A stretch of DNA of 64,000 bases from Xenopus tropicalis (taxonomy: Eukaryota > Chordata > Amphibia > Anura > Pipidae). Position 1 is the stretch's first letter; each line of letters opens with the position of its first letter. The position numbers were made by a program, and so were the translations under genes. The DNA is taken from positions 1,635,517 to 1,699,516 of the forward strand of contig NC_030681.2 of the NCBI RefSeq assembly GCF_000004195.4, in the 5' to 3' direction. This document shows, in pieces, positions 12,201-27,200 of this stretch. Under the pieces are notes generated by a model. The model had not been told where the DNA came from. It made no database searches and saw only the letters and a list, made by a program, of their open reading frames with translations.

Positions 12201-15200
12201 CCCAGGGGGTACGTATATATAAACAGTGCGTCTTACCCAGGGGGTACGTATATATATAAACAGTGCATCTTACCCAGGGGGTACGTATATATAAACAGTG
12301 TATCGTCCGTCTTACCCAGGGGGTACGTATATATAAACAGTGCGTCTTACCCAGGGGGTACGTATATATAAACAGTGTATCGTCCGTCTTACCCAGGGGG
12401 TACGTATATATAAACAGTGTATCGTCCGTCATACCCAGGGGGTACGTATATATAAACAGTGTATCGTCCGTCTTACCCAGGGGTACGTATATATAAACAG
12501 TGTATCGTCCGTCATACCCAGGGGGTACGTATATATAAACAGTGTATCGTCCGTCTTACCCAGGGGGTACATATATATAAACAGTGCGTCTTACCCAGGG
12601 GGTACGTATATATAAACAGTGCATCACCCGTCTTGCCCAGGGGGTACGTATATATAAACAGTGTATCGTCCGTCTTACCCAGGGGGTACGTATATATAAA
12701 CAGTGTATCGTCCATCTTACCCAGGGGGTACGTATATATAAACAGTGCGTCCACCCGTCTTACCCAGGGGGTACGTATATATAAACTGTGTATCACCCGT
12801 CTTACCCAGGGGGTACGTATATATAAACAGTGCGTCTTACCCAGGGGGTACGTATATATAAACAGTGCGTCTTACCCAGGGGGTACGTATATATAAACTG
12901 TGTATCACCCGTCTTACCCAGGGGGTACGTATATATAAACAGTGCGTCTTACCCAGGGGGTACGTATATATAAACAGTGCGTCTTACCCAGGGGTACGTA
13001 TATATAAACAGTGTATCGTCCGTCATACCAAGGGGGTACGTATATATAAACAGTGTATTGTCCGTCATACCCAGGGGGTACGTATATATAAACAGTGTAT
13101 CGTCCGTCTTACCCAGGGGATGGGTATATATAAACAGTGCGTCTTACCCAGGGGGTACGTATATATATACAGTGTATCGTCCGTCTTACCCAGGGGGTAC
13201 GTATATATAAACAGTGCGTCTTACCCAGGGGGTGGGTATATATAAACAGTGCGTCTTACCCAGGGGGTACGTATATATAAACAGTGCGTCTTACCCAGGG
13301 GGTGGGTATATATAAACAGTGCGTCTTACCCAGGGGGTACGTATATATATACAGTGTATCGTCCGTCTTACCCAGGGGGTACGTATATATAAACAGTGCG
13401 TCTTACCCAGGGGGTACGTATATATAAACAGTGCGTCTTACCCAGGGGTGGGTATATATAAACAGTGCGTCTTACCCAGGGGGTACGTATATATAAACAG
13501 TTTATCGTCCGTCATACCCAGGGGGTACGTATATATAAACAGTGTATCGTCCGTCTTACCCAGGGGATGGGTATATATAAACAGTGCGTCTTACCCAGGG
13601 GGTACGTATATATAAACAGTGCGTCTTACCCAGGGGGTACGTATATATAAACAGTGTATCGTCCGTCTTACCCAGGGGGTACGTATATATAAACAGTGCG
13701 TCTTACCCAGGGGGTACGTATATATAAACAGTGTATCGTCCGTCTTACCCAGGGGGTACGTATATATAAACAGTGTATCGTCCGTCATACCCAGGGGGTA
13801 CGTATATATAAACAGTGTATCGTCCGTCTTACCCAGGGGGTACGTATATATAAACAGTGTATCGTCCGTCATACCCAGGGGGTACGTATATATAAACAGT
13901 GTATCGTCCGTCTTACCCAGGGGGTACGTATATATAAACAGTGTATCGTCCGTCATACCCAGGGGGTACGTATATATAAACAGTGTATCGTCCGTCTTAC
14001 CCAGGGGGTACGTATATATAAACAGTGCGTCTTACCCAGGGGGTACGTATATATAAACAGTGCATCACCCGTCTTGCCCAGGGGGTACGTATATATAAAC
14101 AGTGTATCGTCCGTCTTACCCAGGGGGTACGTATATATAAACAGTGTATCGTCCGTCTTACCCAGGGGGTACGTATATATAAACAGTGCGTCCACCCATC
14201 TTACCCAGGGGGTACGTATATATAAACTGTGTATCACCCGTCTTACCCAGGGGGTACGTATATATAAACAGTGCGTCTTACCCAGGGGGTACGTATATAT
14301 AAACAGTGCGTCTTACCCAGGGGGTACGTATATATAAACAGTGTATCGTCCGTCATACCAAGGGGGTACGTATATATAAACAGTGTATTGTCCGTCATAC
14401 CCAGGGGGTACGTATATATAAACAGTGTATCGTCCGTCTTACCCAGGGGATGGGTATATATAAACAGTGCGTCTTACCCAGGGGGTACGTATATATATAC
14501 AGTGTATCGTCCGTCTTACCCAGGGGGTACGTATATATAAACAGTGCGTCTTACCCAGGGGGTGGGTATATATAAACAGTGCGTCTTACCCAGGGGGTAC
14601 GTATATATAAACAGTGCGTCTTACCCAGGGGGTGGGTATATATAAACAGTGCGTCTTACCCAGGGGGTACGTATATATATACAGTGTATCGTCCGTCTTA
14701 CCCAGGGGGTACGTATATATAAACAGTGCGTCTTACCCAGGGGGTACGTATATATAAACAGTGCGTCTTACCCAGGGGGTGGGTATATATAAACAGTGCG
14801 TCTTACCCAGGGGGTACGTATATATAAACAGTTTATCGTCCGTCATACCCAGGGGGTACGTATATATAAACAGTGTATCGTCCGTCTTACCCAGGGGATG
14901 GGTATATATAAACAGTGCGTCTTACCCAGGGGGTACGTATATATAAACAGTGCATCGTCCGTCTTACCCAGGGGGTACGTATATATAAACAGTGCATCGT
15001 CCGTCTTACCCAGGGGGTACGTATATATAAACAGTGTATCGTCCGTCTTACCCAGGGGATGGGTATATATAAACAGTGCGTCTTACCCAGGGGGTACGTA
15101 TATATAAACAGTGCATCATCCGTCTTACCCAGGGGGTACGTATATATAAACTGTACGTCTTACCCAGGGGGTACGTATATATAAACAGTGCATCGTCGGT

Positions 15201-18200
15201 CTTACCCAGGGGGTACGTATATATAAATAGTGCGTCTTACCCAGGGGGTACGTATATATAAACTATACGTCTTACCCAGGGGGTACGTATATATAAACAG
15301 TGCATCGTCCGTCTTACCCAGGGGGTACGTATATATAAACAGTGCATCGTCGGTCTTACCCAGGGGGTACGTATATATAAACAGTGCATTGTCCGTCTTA
15401 CCCAGGGGGTACGTATATATAAACAGTGCATTTTCCGTCTTACCCAGGGGGTACGTATATATAAACAGTGTATCGTCCGTCTTACCCAGGGGGTACGTAT
15501 ATATAAACTGTACGTCTTACCCAGGGGGTACATATATATAAACAGTGCGTCATCCGTCTTACCCAGGGGGTACGTATATATAAACTGTACGTCTTACCCA
15601 GGGGGTACGTATATAATAACAGTGCGTCTTACCCAGGGGGTACGTATATATAAACAGTGCATCTTACCCAGGGGGTACGTATATATAAACAGTGTATCGT
15701 CCGTCTTACCCAGGGGGTACGTATATATAAACAGTGCGTCTTACCCAGGGGGTACGTATATATAAACAGTGCGTCTTACCCAGGGGGTACGTATATATAA
15801 ACAGTGCGTCTTACCCAGGGGGTACGTATATATAAACTGTGCGACTTACCCAGGGGGTGGGTATATATAAACTGTGCGACTTACCCAGGGGGTGGGTATA
15901 TATAAACAGTGCGTCTTACCCAGGGGGTGGGTATATATAAACAGTGCGACTTACCCAGGGGGTGGGTATATATAAACAGTGCGTCTTACCCAGGGGGTAC
16001 GTACATATAAACTGTGCGTCTTACCCAGGGGGTACGTATATATAAACTTTGCGACTTACCCAGGGGGTACATATATATAAACAGTGCATCATCCGTCTTA
16101 CCCAGGGGGTACGTATATATAAACAGTGCGTCTTACCCAGGGGGTGGGTATATATAAACAGTGCGTCTTACCCAGGGGGTGGGTATATATAAACAGTGCG
16201 TCTTACCCAGGGGGTACGTATATATAAACTGTGCGACTTACCCAGGGGGTACGTATATATATAAACTGTGCGTCTTACCCAGGGGTACGTATATAAAAAC
16301 TGTGCGTCTTACCCAGGGGGTGGGTATATATAAACTGTGCGACTTACCCAGGGGGTGGGTATATATAAACTGTGCGTCTTACCCAGGGGGTACGTATATA
16401 AAAACTGTGCGTCTTACCCAGGGGGTGGGTATATATAAACTGTGCGTCTTACCCAGGGGGTACGTATATATAAACTGTGCGACTTACCCAGGGGGTACGT
16501 ATATATAAACTGTGCGACTTACCCAGGGGGTACATATATATAAACTGTGCGACTTACCCAGGGGGTACGTATATAGAAACAGTGCGTCTTACCCAGGGGG
16601 TACGTATATAGAAACAGTGCGTCTTACCCAGGGGGTACGTATATATAAACTGTACGTCTTACCCAGGGGGTACATATATATAAACTGTGCGACTTACCCA
16701 GGGGGTACGTATATATAAACTGTACGTCTTACCCAGGGGGTACGTATATATAAACAGTGCGACTTACCCAGGGGGTACGTATATATAAACAGTGCGACTT
16801 ACCCAGGGGGTACGTATATATAAACTGTGCGACTTACCCAGGGGGTGGGTATATATAAACTGTGCGACTTACCCAGGGGTACGTATATATAAACTCTGCG
16901 ACTTACCTAGGGGGTACGTATATATAAACTGTGCGACTTACCCAGGGGGTGGGTATATATAAACTGTGCGACTTACCCAGGGGGTACGTATATATAAACA
17001 GTGCGACTTACCCAGGGGGTACGTATATATAAACTGTGCGTCTTACCCAGGGGGTACGTATATATAAACTGTGCGACTTACCCAGGGGGTGGGTATATAT
17101 AAACTGTGCGACTTACCCAGGGGTACGTATATATAAACTGTGCGACTTACCCAGGGGGTACGTATATATAAACTGTGCGTCTTACCCAGGGGGTACGTAT
17201 ATATAAACTGTGCGACTTACCCAGGGGGTACGTATATATAAACTGTGCGACTTACCCAGGGGGTGGGTATATATAAACTGTGCGACTTACCCAGGGGTAC
17301 GTATATATAAACTGTGCGACTTACCTAGGGGGTACGTATATATAAACTGTGCGACTTACCCAGGGGGTGGGTATATATAAACTGTACGTCTTACCCAGGG
17401 GGTACGTATATATAAACAGTGCGACTTACCCAGGGGGTACGTATATATAAACAGTGCGACTTACCCAGGGGGTACGTATATATAAACTGTGCGACTTACC
17501 CAGGGGGTGGGTATATATAAACTGTGCGACTTACCCAGGGGTACGTATATATAAACTGTGCGACTTACCTAGGGGGTACGTATATATAAACTGTGCGACT
17601 TACCCAGGGGGTGGGTATATATAAACTGTGCGACTTACCCAGGGGGTACGTATATATAAACAGTGCGACTTACCCAGGGGGTACGTATATATAAACTGTG
17701 CGTCTTACCCAGGGGGTACGTATATATAAACTGTGCGACTTACCCAGGGGGTGGGTATATATAAACTGTGCGACTTACCCAGGGGTACGTATATATAAAC
17801 TGTGCGACTTACCCAGGGGGTACGTATATATAAACTGTGCGTCTTACCCAGGGGGTACGTATATATAAACTGTGCGACTTACCCAGGGGGTACGTATATA
17901 TAAACTGTGCGACTTACCCAGGGGGTGGGTATATATAAACTGTGCGACTTACCCAGGGGTACGTATATATAAACTGTGCGACTTACCTAGGGGGTACGTA
18001 TATATAAACTGTGCGACTTACCCAGGGGGTGGGTATATATAAACAGTGCGACTTACCCAGGGGGTACGTATATATAAACAGTGCGTCTTACCCAGGGGTA
18101 CGTATATATAAACTGTGCGTCTTACCCAGGGGGTACGTATATATAAACTGTGCGTCTTACCCAGGGGGTACGTATATATAAACTGTGCGACTTACCCAGG

Positions 18201-21200
18201 GGGTGGGTATATATAAACAGTGTGTCTTACCCAGGGGGTGGGTATATATAAACAGTGCGTCAGTTATATAAACTGTGCGACTTACCCAGGGGGTGGGTAT
18301 ATATAAACTGTGCGTCTTACCCAGGGGGTACGTATATATAAACAGTGCGTCTTACCCAGGGGGTGGGTATATATAAACAGTGCGTCTTACCCAGGGGGTA
18401 CATATATATAAACTGTGCGTCTTACCCAGGGGGTACGTATATATAAACTGTGCGTCTTACCCAGGGGGTGGGTATATATAAACTGTGCGTCTTACCCAGG
18501 GGGTACATATATATAAACTGTGCGTCTTACCCAGGGGGTACGTATATATAAACTGTGCGTCTTACCCAGGGGGTGGGTATATATAAACAGTGCGTCTTAC
18601 CCAGGGGGTGGGTATATATAAACAGTGCGTCTTACCCAGGGGGTGGGTATATATAAACTGTGCGTCTTACCCAGGGGGTGGGTATATATAAACTGTGCAT
18701 CTTACCCAGGGGGTACGTATATATAAACTGTGCGACTTACCCAGGGGGTACGTATATATAAACTGTACGTCTTACCCAGGGGGTACGTATATATAAACTG
18801 TGCGTCTTACCCAGGGGGTACGTATATAGAAACAGTGCGTCTTACCCAGGGGGTACGTATATATAAACTGTGCGTCTTACCCAGGGGGTACGTATATATA
18901 AACAGTGCGTCTTACCCAGGGGGTGGGTATATATAAACTGTGCGTCTTACCCAGGGGGTACATATATATAAACTGTGCGTCTTACCCAGGGGGTACGTAT
19001 ATATAAACTGTGCGTCTTACCCAGGGGGTACGTATATATAAACAGTGCGTCTTACCCAGGGGGTGGGTATATATAAACAGTGCGTCTTACCCAGGGGGTA
19101 CATATATATAAACTGTGCGTCTTACCCAGGGGGTACGTATATATAAACTGTGCGTCTTACCCAGGGGGTGGGTATATATAAACTGTGCGTCTTACCCAGG
19201 GGGTACATATATATAAACTGTGCGTCTTACCCAGGGGGTACGTATATATAAACTGTACGTCTTACCCAGGGGGTACGTATATATAAACTGTACGTCTTAC
19301 CCAGGGGGTACGTATATATAAACTGTGCGTCTTACCCAGGGGGTACGTATATATAAACTGTGCGACTTACCCAGGGGGTACGTATATATAAACTGTGCGT
19401 CTTACCCAGGGGGTACGTATATAGAAACAGTGCGTCTTACCCAGGGGGTACGTATATAGAAACAGTGCGTCTTACCCAGGGTTTCGTATATATAAACAGT
19501 GCGTCTTACCCAGGGGGTGGGTATATATAAACAGTGCGTCTTACCCAGGGGGTACGTATATATAAAAACTGTGCGTCTTACCCAGGGGGTACGTATATAT
19601 AAACTGTGCGACTTACCCAGGGGGTGGGTATATATAAACAGTGCGACTTACCCAGGGGGTGGGTATATATAAACTGTGCGTCTTACCCAGGGGTACATAT
19701 ATATAAACAGTGCGTCTTACCCAGGGGGTACGTATATATAAACTGTGCGACTTACCCAGGGGGTGGGTATATATAAACAGTGCGTCTTACCCAGGGGGTG
19801 GGTATATATAAACAGTGCGACTTACCCAGGGGGTACGTATATATAAACTGTGCGTCTTACCCAGGGGTACATATATATAAACAGTGCGTCTTACCCAGGG
19901 GGTGGGTATATATAAACTGTGCGACTTACCCAGGGGGTGGGTATATATAAACAGTGCGACTTACCCAGGGGGTACGTATATATAAACTGTGCGACTTACC
20001 CAGGGGGTGGGTATATATAAACAGTGCGACTTACCCAGGGGGTGGGTATATATAAACAGTGCGTCTTACCCAGGGGGTACGTATATATAAACTGTGCGTC
20101 TTACCCAGGGGGTACGTATATATAAACAGTGCGTCTTACCCAGGGGGTACGTATATATAAACTGTGCATCTTACCCAGGGGGTACGTATATATAAACTGT
20201 GCGACTTACCCAGGGGGTGGGTATATATAAACAGTGCGTCTTACCCAGGGGGTACGTATATATAAACAGTGCGTCTTACCCAGGGGGTGGGTATATATAA
20301 ACTGTGCGTCTTACCCAGGGGGTACGTATATATAAACAGTGCGTCTTACCCAGGGGGTACGTATATATAAACTGTACGTCTTACCCAGGGGGTGGGTATA
20401 TATAAACTGTGCGTCTTACCCAGGGGGTACGTATATATAAACTGTGCGACTTACCCAGGGGGTGGGTATATATAAACTGTGCGACTTACCCAGGGGGTAC
20501 GTATATATAAACAGTGCGACTTACCCAGGGGGTACGTATATATAAACTGTGCGTCTTACCCAGGGGGTACGTATATATAAACTGTGCGACTTACCCAGGG
20601 GGTGGGTATATATAAACTGTGCGACTTACCCAGGGGTACGTATATATAAACTGTGCGACTTACCCAGGGGGTACGTATATATAAACTGTGCGTCTTACCC
20701 AGGGGGTACGTATATATAAACTGTGCGACTTACCCAGGGGGTACGTATATATAAACTGTGCGACTTACCCAGGGGGTGGGTATATATAAACTGTGCGACT
20801 TACCCAGGGGTACGTATATATAAACTGTGCGACTTACCTAGGGGGTACGTATATATAAACTGTGCGACTTACCCAGGGGGTACGTATATATAAACAGTGC
20901 GTCTTACCCAGGGGGTGGGTATATATAAACAGTGCGACTTACCCAGGGGGTACGTATATATAAACAGTGCGTCTTACCCAGGGGGTGGGTATATATAAAC
21001 AGTGCGTCAGTTATATAAACTGTGCGACTTACCCAGGGGGTGGGTATATATAAACTGTGCGTCTTACCCAGGGGGTACGTATATATAAACAGTGCGTCTT
21101 ACCCAGGGGGTGGGTATATATAAACAGTGCGTCTTACCCAGGGGGTACATATATATAAACTGTGCGTCTTACCCAGGGGGTACGTATATATAAACTGTGC

Positions 21201-24200
21201 ATCTTACCCAGGGGGTACATATATATAAACTGTGCGTCTTACCCAGGGGGTACGTATATATAAACTGTGCGACTTACCCAGGGGGTGGGTATATATAAAC
21301 TGTGCGTCTTACCCAGGGGGTGGGTATATATAAACTGTGCGTCTTACCCAGGGGGTACATATATATAAACTGTGCGTCTTACCCAGGGGGTACGTATATA
21401 TAAACTGTGCGTCTTACCCAGGGGGTGGGTATATATAAACTGTGCGTCAGTTATATAAACTGTGCGACTTACCCAGGGGGTGGGTATATATAAACTGTGC
21501 GACTTACCCAGGGGGTGGGTATATATAAACTGTGCGTCTTACCCAGGGGGTACGTATATATAAACTGTGCGTCTTACCCAGGGGGTACGTATATATAAAC
21601 TGTGCGTCTTACCCAGGGGGTGGGTATATATAAACTGTGCGTCTTACCCAGGGGGTGGGTATATATAAACAGTGCGTCTTACCCAGGGGGTGGGTATATA
21701 TAAACAGTGCGTCTTACCCAGGGGGTACATATATATAAACTGTGCGTCTTACCCAGGGGGTACGTATATATAAACTGTGCGTCTTACCCAGGGGGTACAT
21801 ATATATAAACTGTGCGTCTTACCCAGGGGGTACGTATATATAAACTGTGCGACTTACCCAGGGGGTGGGTATATATAAACTGTGCGTCTTACCCAGGGGG
21901 TACATATATATAAACTGTGCGTCTTACCCAGGGGGTACGTATATATAAACTGTGCGACTTACCCAGGGGGTGGGTATATATAAACAGTGCGTCTTACCCA
22001 GGGGGTGGGTATATATAAACAGTGCGTCTTACCCAGGGGGTGGGTATATATAAACTGTGCGTCTTACCCAGGGGGTGGGTATATATAAACTGTGCATCTT
22101 ACCCAGGGGGTACGTATATATAAACTGTGCGACTTACCCAGGGGGTACGTATATATAAACTGTGCGTCTTACCCAGGGGGTGGGTATATATAAACTGTGC
22201 GTCTTACCCAGGGGGTACGTATATATAAACTGTGCGACTTACCCAGGGGGGACGTATATATAAACTGTGCGTCTTACCCAGGGGGTGGGTATATATAAAC
22301 TGTGCGACTTACCCAGGGGGGACGTATATATAAACGGTGCGTCTTACCCAAGGGGGATGTATATATAAACTGTGCGACTTACCCAGGGGGGACGTATATA
22401 TAAACTGTGCGTCTTACCCAGGGGGTGGGTATATATAAACTGTGCGACTTACCCAGGGGGTACGTATATATAAACAGTGCGACTTACCCAGGGGGTGGGT
22501 ATATATAAACTGTGCGACTTACCCAGGGGGTACGTATATATAAACAGTGCGACTTACCCACTGGGTGGGTATATATAAACTGTGCGACTTACCCAGGGGG
22601 TGGGTATATATAAACTGTGCGACTTACCCAGGGGGTACGTATATATAAACTGTGCGACTTACCCAGGGGGTGGGTATATATAAACTGTGCGACTTACCCA
22701 GGGGGTGGGTATATATAAACTGTGCGACTTACCCAGGGGGTGGGTATATATAAACTGTGCGTCTTACCCAGGGGTACATATATATAAACAGTGCGTCTTA
22801 CCCAGGGGGTGGGTATATATAAACTGTGCGACTTACCCAGGGGGTGGGTATATATAAACTGTGCGACTTACCCAGGGGGTACGTATATATAAACTGTGCG
22901 ACTTACCCAGGGGGTGGGTATATATAAACTGTGCGACTTACCCAGGGGGTACGTATATATAACCAGGGGGTGTGTATGTGCCACCTTGAAGCGACTGGCA
23001 CCCCGTTCCTGACCCCCCAGTGGGGGTTCCTCTCTATAATGGGAATCTGAGAAACGTGGGAACGGCAGGGGGAATATAAAGGCAAATGCCCCCGTTCAGA
23101 GCTGGGGCCGCACATCCCAAATCGGCTTCTCATTAACCGCTTGTTGGTGGAACAGTGGGGCATTGCTTGGGGGCAGTTCTATGGCCCCCCCCCCCCCTCC
23201 CTCCCTCCCCGGGGCAGAAAGGGGGAAATTCTGAATGGATTTGACTGAATGAAGCAAGTTTAGTGCAGCTCCGGCCTCTATTCCCAGCACTTCAGCCTGT
23301 CCCTCCCCTCTGTCACTGGTTGGCTGAGATCTCCTCGCCATTAACTCTTTCCCAGGCGGGACTCTCTATTAACTCTTTCCCAGGCCGGACCCTCTATTAA
23401 CTCTTTCCCAGGCAGGAGTCTCTATTAACTCTTTCCCAGGCAGGAGTCTCTATTAACTCTTTCCCAGGCGGGAGTCTCTATTAACTCTTTCCCAGGCGGG
23501 AGTCTCTATTCACTCTTTCCCAGGAGAGAGTCTCTATTAACTCTTTCCCAGGCCAGAGTCTCTATTAACTCTTTCCCAGGCGGGAGTCTCTATTAACTCT
23601 TTCCCAGGCCAGAGTCTCTATTAACTCTTTCCCAGGCCAGAGTCTCTATTAACTCTTTCCCAGGCCAGAGTCTCTATTAACTCTTTCCCAGGCCAGACCC
23701 TCTATTAACTCTTTCCCAGGCCAGTCCCTCTATTAACTCTTTCCCAGGCCAGACCCTCTATTAACTCTTTCCCAGGCCGGACCCTCTATTAACTCTTTCC
23801 CAGGCCGGACCCTCTATTAACTCTTTCCCAGGCCAGACCCTCTATTAACTCTTTCCCAGGCCAGACCCTCTATTAACTCTTTCCCAGGCCAGTCCCTCTA
23901 TTAACTCTTTCCCAGGCCGGACCCTCTATTAACTCTTTCCCAGGCCGGACCCTCTATTAACTCTTTCCCAGGCCGGAGTCTCTATTAACTCTTTCCCAGG
24001 CGGGAGTCTCTATTAACTCTTTCCCAGGCAGGCAGATAGAAAGCCGCTATGGGACAGTGGCAGGATATTAACCCCTGAGGAACAAGTGCTTTATTTCCAT
24101 AGCTGCTGGGGAGGCGCAGTGTGAGCAGACTGTTAATGGGCCAGCTTGGCCCCTGCTTGCCACTGGTCCCCTTTGCTGACGCCAGCGGGTAGGCCGGCTC

Positions 24201-27200
24201 TAGGGAAGCTCTCCGTGCCGCACGTAGACTTTTTCCAAGTGTTCAGCAGCCTGAGACAGACGAAAGGCCCTTGAAATCTCTTTCATGTGACTCGCCTGAG
24301 TTTTTTTTTTTTTTTTTTTCCCCTTTATTTATTTCCAGTGCAAGGAACAGGCCCCATCCCATAATAACGCTGGAAGTGGCAACGAATTCCTGAAAGGAGT
24401 AGCAGCCCAGACTCAATAGCCCAGACTGCCCATTATCGGGGGTCTGTGCCCACCCCGGCAGCACTGCTGCTGGAGGACCCTCATGTATTCAGTCAGGGTT
24501 TCCCTTCATTGTGTTTCCCTCCACTTACACAGACTAATGAGAAACCAGAGGCTGCACACAGGGTGGCTGAGTGTTTAACCCTTTCACTGACAAGGTGTAA
24601 CAGCCCTTCTGCCCCTTCTCCTTATGTTATGCACACAGGCCCAGGTGGGGTTCATATAGAAAGTTCTGTCTGTTAAAGGGACGTGCCGGGATTGGGCTGC
24701 CAGTTACCTGCCCCTGTCACGCTTGTCTGGTTAACTCCGTGGGTGCCAGACAGTCATTAGCCGGTAGAATGTGGGTGTTGGGCATGGTGCTTAACCCCCT
24801 CCTCCCTGCCGAGAGGCCGATCCTGCAGTCTCTCCCCATAGGGCAGCACAGGGGTAAGGGCCGGAGGAGGAGGAGAGACGGGCAGATAAAAGGGAGAGGC
24901 CGGGACTTTTGTTAGGTGGAAATATTTAATGAAACGCGGGCAGCCGGGGGGGAGGCGGCAGCCAATGAGCAGTATGGCAGTGACCTTCACAGGCACCACA
25001 AGGTCACCGGCCTTTCCTATGGAACCTGCTATTTTACCTTTAAAGGACCTTAAGCCAGTGTCACATGTGTGACTAAACTTAACCCCCGCATGTCCCTCCT
25101 GCAGCACATTGCTCCGCACAATGTGACACAGAGCGTTACCCCGGGGCCGAGTGTACGGGGCAACGAGATCTGTGGCCTTTACCCTGCAGTAAGCGCTGGG
25201 GGCCCCCTGCCTCTCAGCCATTCCTTCCTGGCCTGGCTGGAAATGTGGAGCCGACTGGGGGCCCTAGAACTTCTCTGTAATGTCCGGAACATTTATAGAT
25301 TTCTCACTTCAAATCATCAGAAGTAAACACTTTGTTTTTTTCTAACTGCCCTTGAGTTGTGCCAGGGCTATCTGCCAGCCGCGGGCCGAGACCTTAGCCA
25401 CACACACTGCAACATCCTATCAGCAGCTTGGGGTGAACCGGGACCACTGGGGGCAGGTAGAGACAGGGAGGTATGTTGGGGTAATAGAGAGAGAGGGGGG
25501 TATGTTGGGGCAGGTAGAGATAGAGAGGGAGGTATGTTGGTGCAGGTAGAGTAAGATGGAAGAATGTTGGGGCAGATAGAGAGAGAGGGGGAGGTATGTT
25601 GGTGCAGGTAGAGTAAGATGGAAGAATGTTGGGGCAGATAGAGAGAGAGGGGGAGGTATGTTGGTGCAGGTAGAGTAAGATGGAAGAATGTTGGGGCAGA
25701 TAGAGAGAAAGAGAGGTATGTTGGGGGCAGGTAGAGAGAGAGAGGGGGGGTTGTTGGGGCAGACTGGCAGCAGATGAGCGCAGGTGACTGGGAAGAGAGC
25801 GCAGGTGACTGGGAAGAGAGCGCAGGTGACTGGGAAGAGAGTGCATATAGAGAGACTGCCTGACTTACACACAGAGCAGCGACCTGACAACAATGTGAGT
25901 CATGCGTCGTGCAGATTAGATTGCAGCGCCGAGGCCCAGCCGGAGCTGTTTGCCCACGTAGCCCGGCCCGGCACGAGCCATTGCTTGCTCAGTTGAGGCC
26001 CAGTGGGAGTTACTTGCTGCTCAGCTGGGGTTGGGCAGGAGCAGAGGGAAAGGGTAAGTGGAAATGCAAACATTATAATGGTACCCGAGGCCCTGCCCTG
26101 TGCCCACAAACATGGAGGCAAATCTGTGCTGGGCCCAGGCTGTAGGGCTGATTACATACATAGGTGCTAAATTGCACCAGTGCAGTTGCCAGTAGCAACC
26201 AATCAGCCATTCACTTTGAACAGAAAATGAAAGCAAAGATCTGATTGTGCCAATCTGGGGGTGATTAGGTGCCACACTGCCGTTATCCTATCCCACACGT
26301 GCCAATCTGGGGGGTGATTAGGTGCCACACTGCCATTATCCTATCCCACACGTGCCAATCTGGGGGGTGATTAGGTGCCACACTGCCGTTATCTTCAGAT
26401 TGGCACGTATGGGGGTAGGAGCGCCAGGAAGGAGCCATGCCAATGCCAGCAATACACACACAGCCTTGTTCCCTGTATTACTGCCCCGGGGAGAAGGCCG
26501 GGCTCTGCCGCTAATGGCATTGGGCAGTCGGCCATCGCACCACAAAAGGCTCTGATGATGCAACATGGGGGTTTTTTTAGATTTAAATATGTATTGGGCT
26601 GTTTCTTTGTTTGGAGAATCCAGAAATGATTGGTTTGTATCCCGAGCCGGAGGGGACTCTCATTTCCAGCAAAAGAACTTTCTGTTTAGAAACAGGGATA
26701 TCCGGGCCGAAGGCTGCAAATCTGTTTTATGAATGCGAGAAAAACAGCTTAAATAGCATCAAAATATGCCCGTGTCATATGCTGCCCACTAGCCCATTGG
26801 CTCAGTGATTGGCTGCTTGCAATCCATTGTGCCCTCACTGTCACCCTCAGCTGCCTGTTGATCTCAGGGAAGCGATTGGCTGCTGGCAGTGTTGGGGATC
26901 CCTGATGCACCGAGTTGTGTCACTGTTGGGCATTACTAGTGGGCACCGGCCCATTGTTGGCATGAACTGGCTAGTTATTTCTGACAGCAGGTTGCCCCAC
27001 CATAGATCGAACCAAAGCTCATAACATGGGGGGATCTTTGCTCTCTTGGTTCTCTCATTATTGGTGCCATTCAGGTTGGTTTGTGTGGCATGTACCAAGT
27101 GATTAGTTTGGGGGGGGGGGGGCTCAGAATGAACCTACAGTTGCCCCAAAAGCTTACTTTCAGCCATTCTTGTTACCAGAAGCTGCTAGCCCATTAATCA

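Noticed and set aside
10368..15541. Many open frames of 60-383 codons on both strands
   Set aside because: They are translations of the 35/42-bp array; frames end wherever a 35-bp unit shifts the phase.
10432..22975. CRISPR-like regular repeats
   Set aside because: There are no unique spacers between repeats and the DNA is vertebrate. This is a satellite-like tandem array.
23341..24030. Series of acceptor-like TTTCCCAGG sites as cryptic exons
   Set aside because: They are part of a 28-bp tandem repeat and no donor or coding similarity follows.
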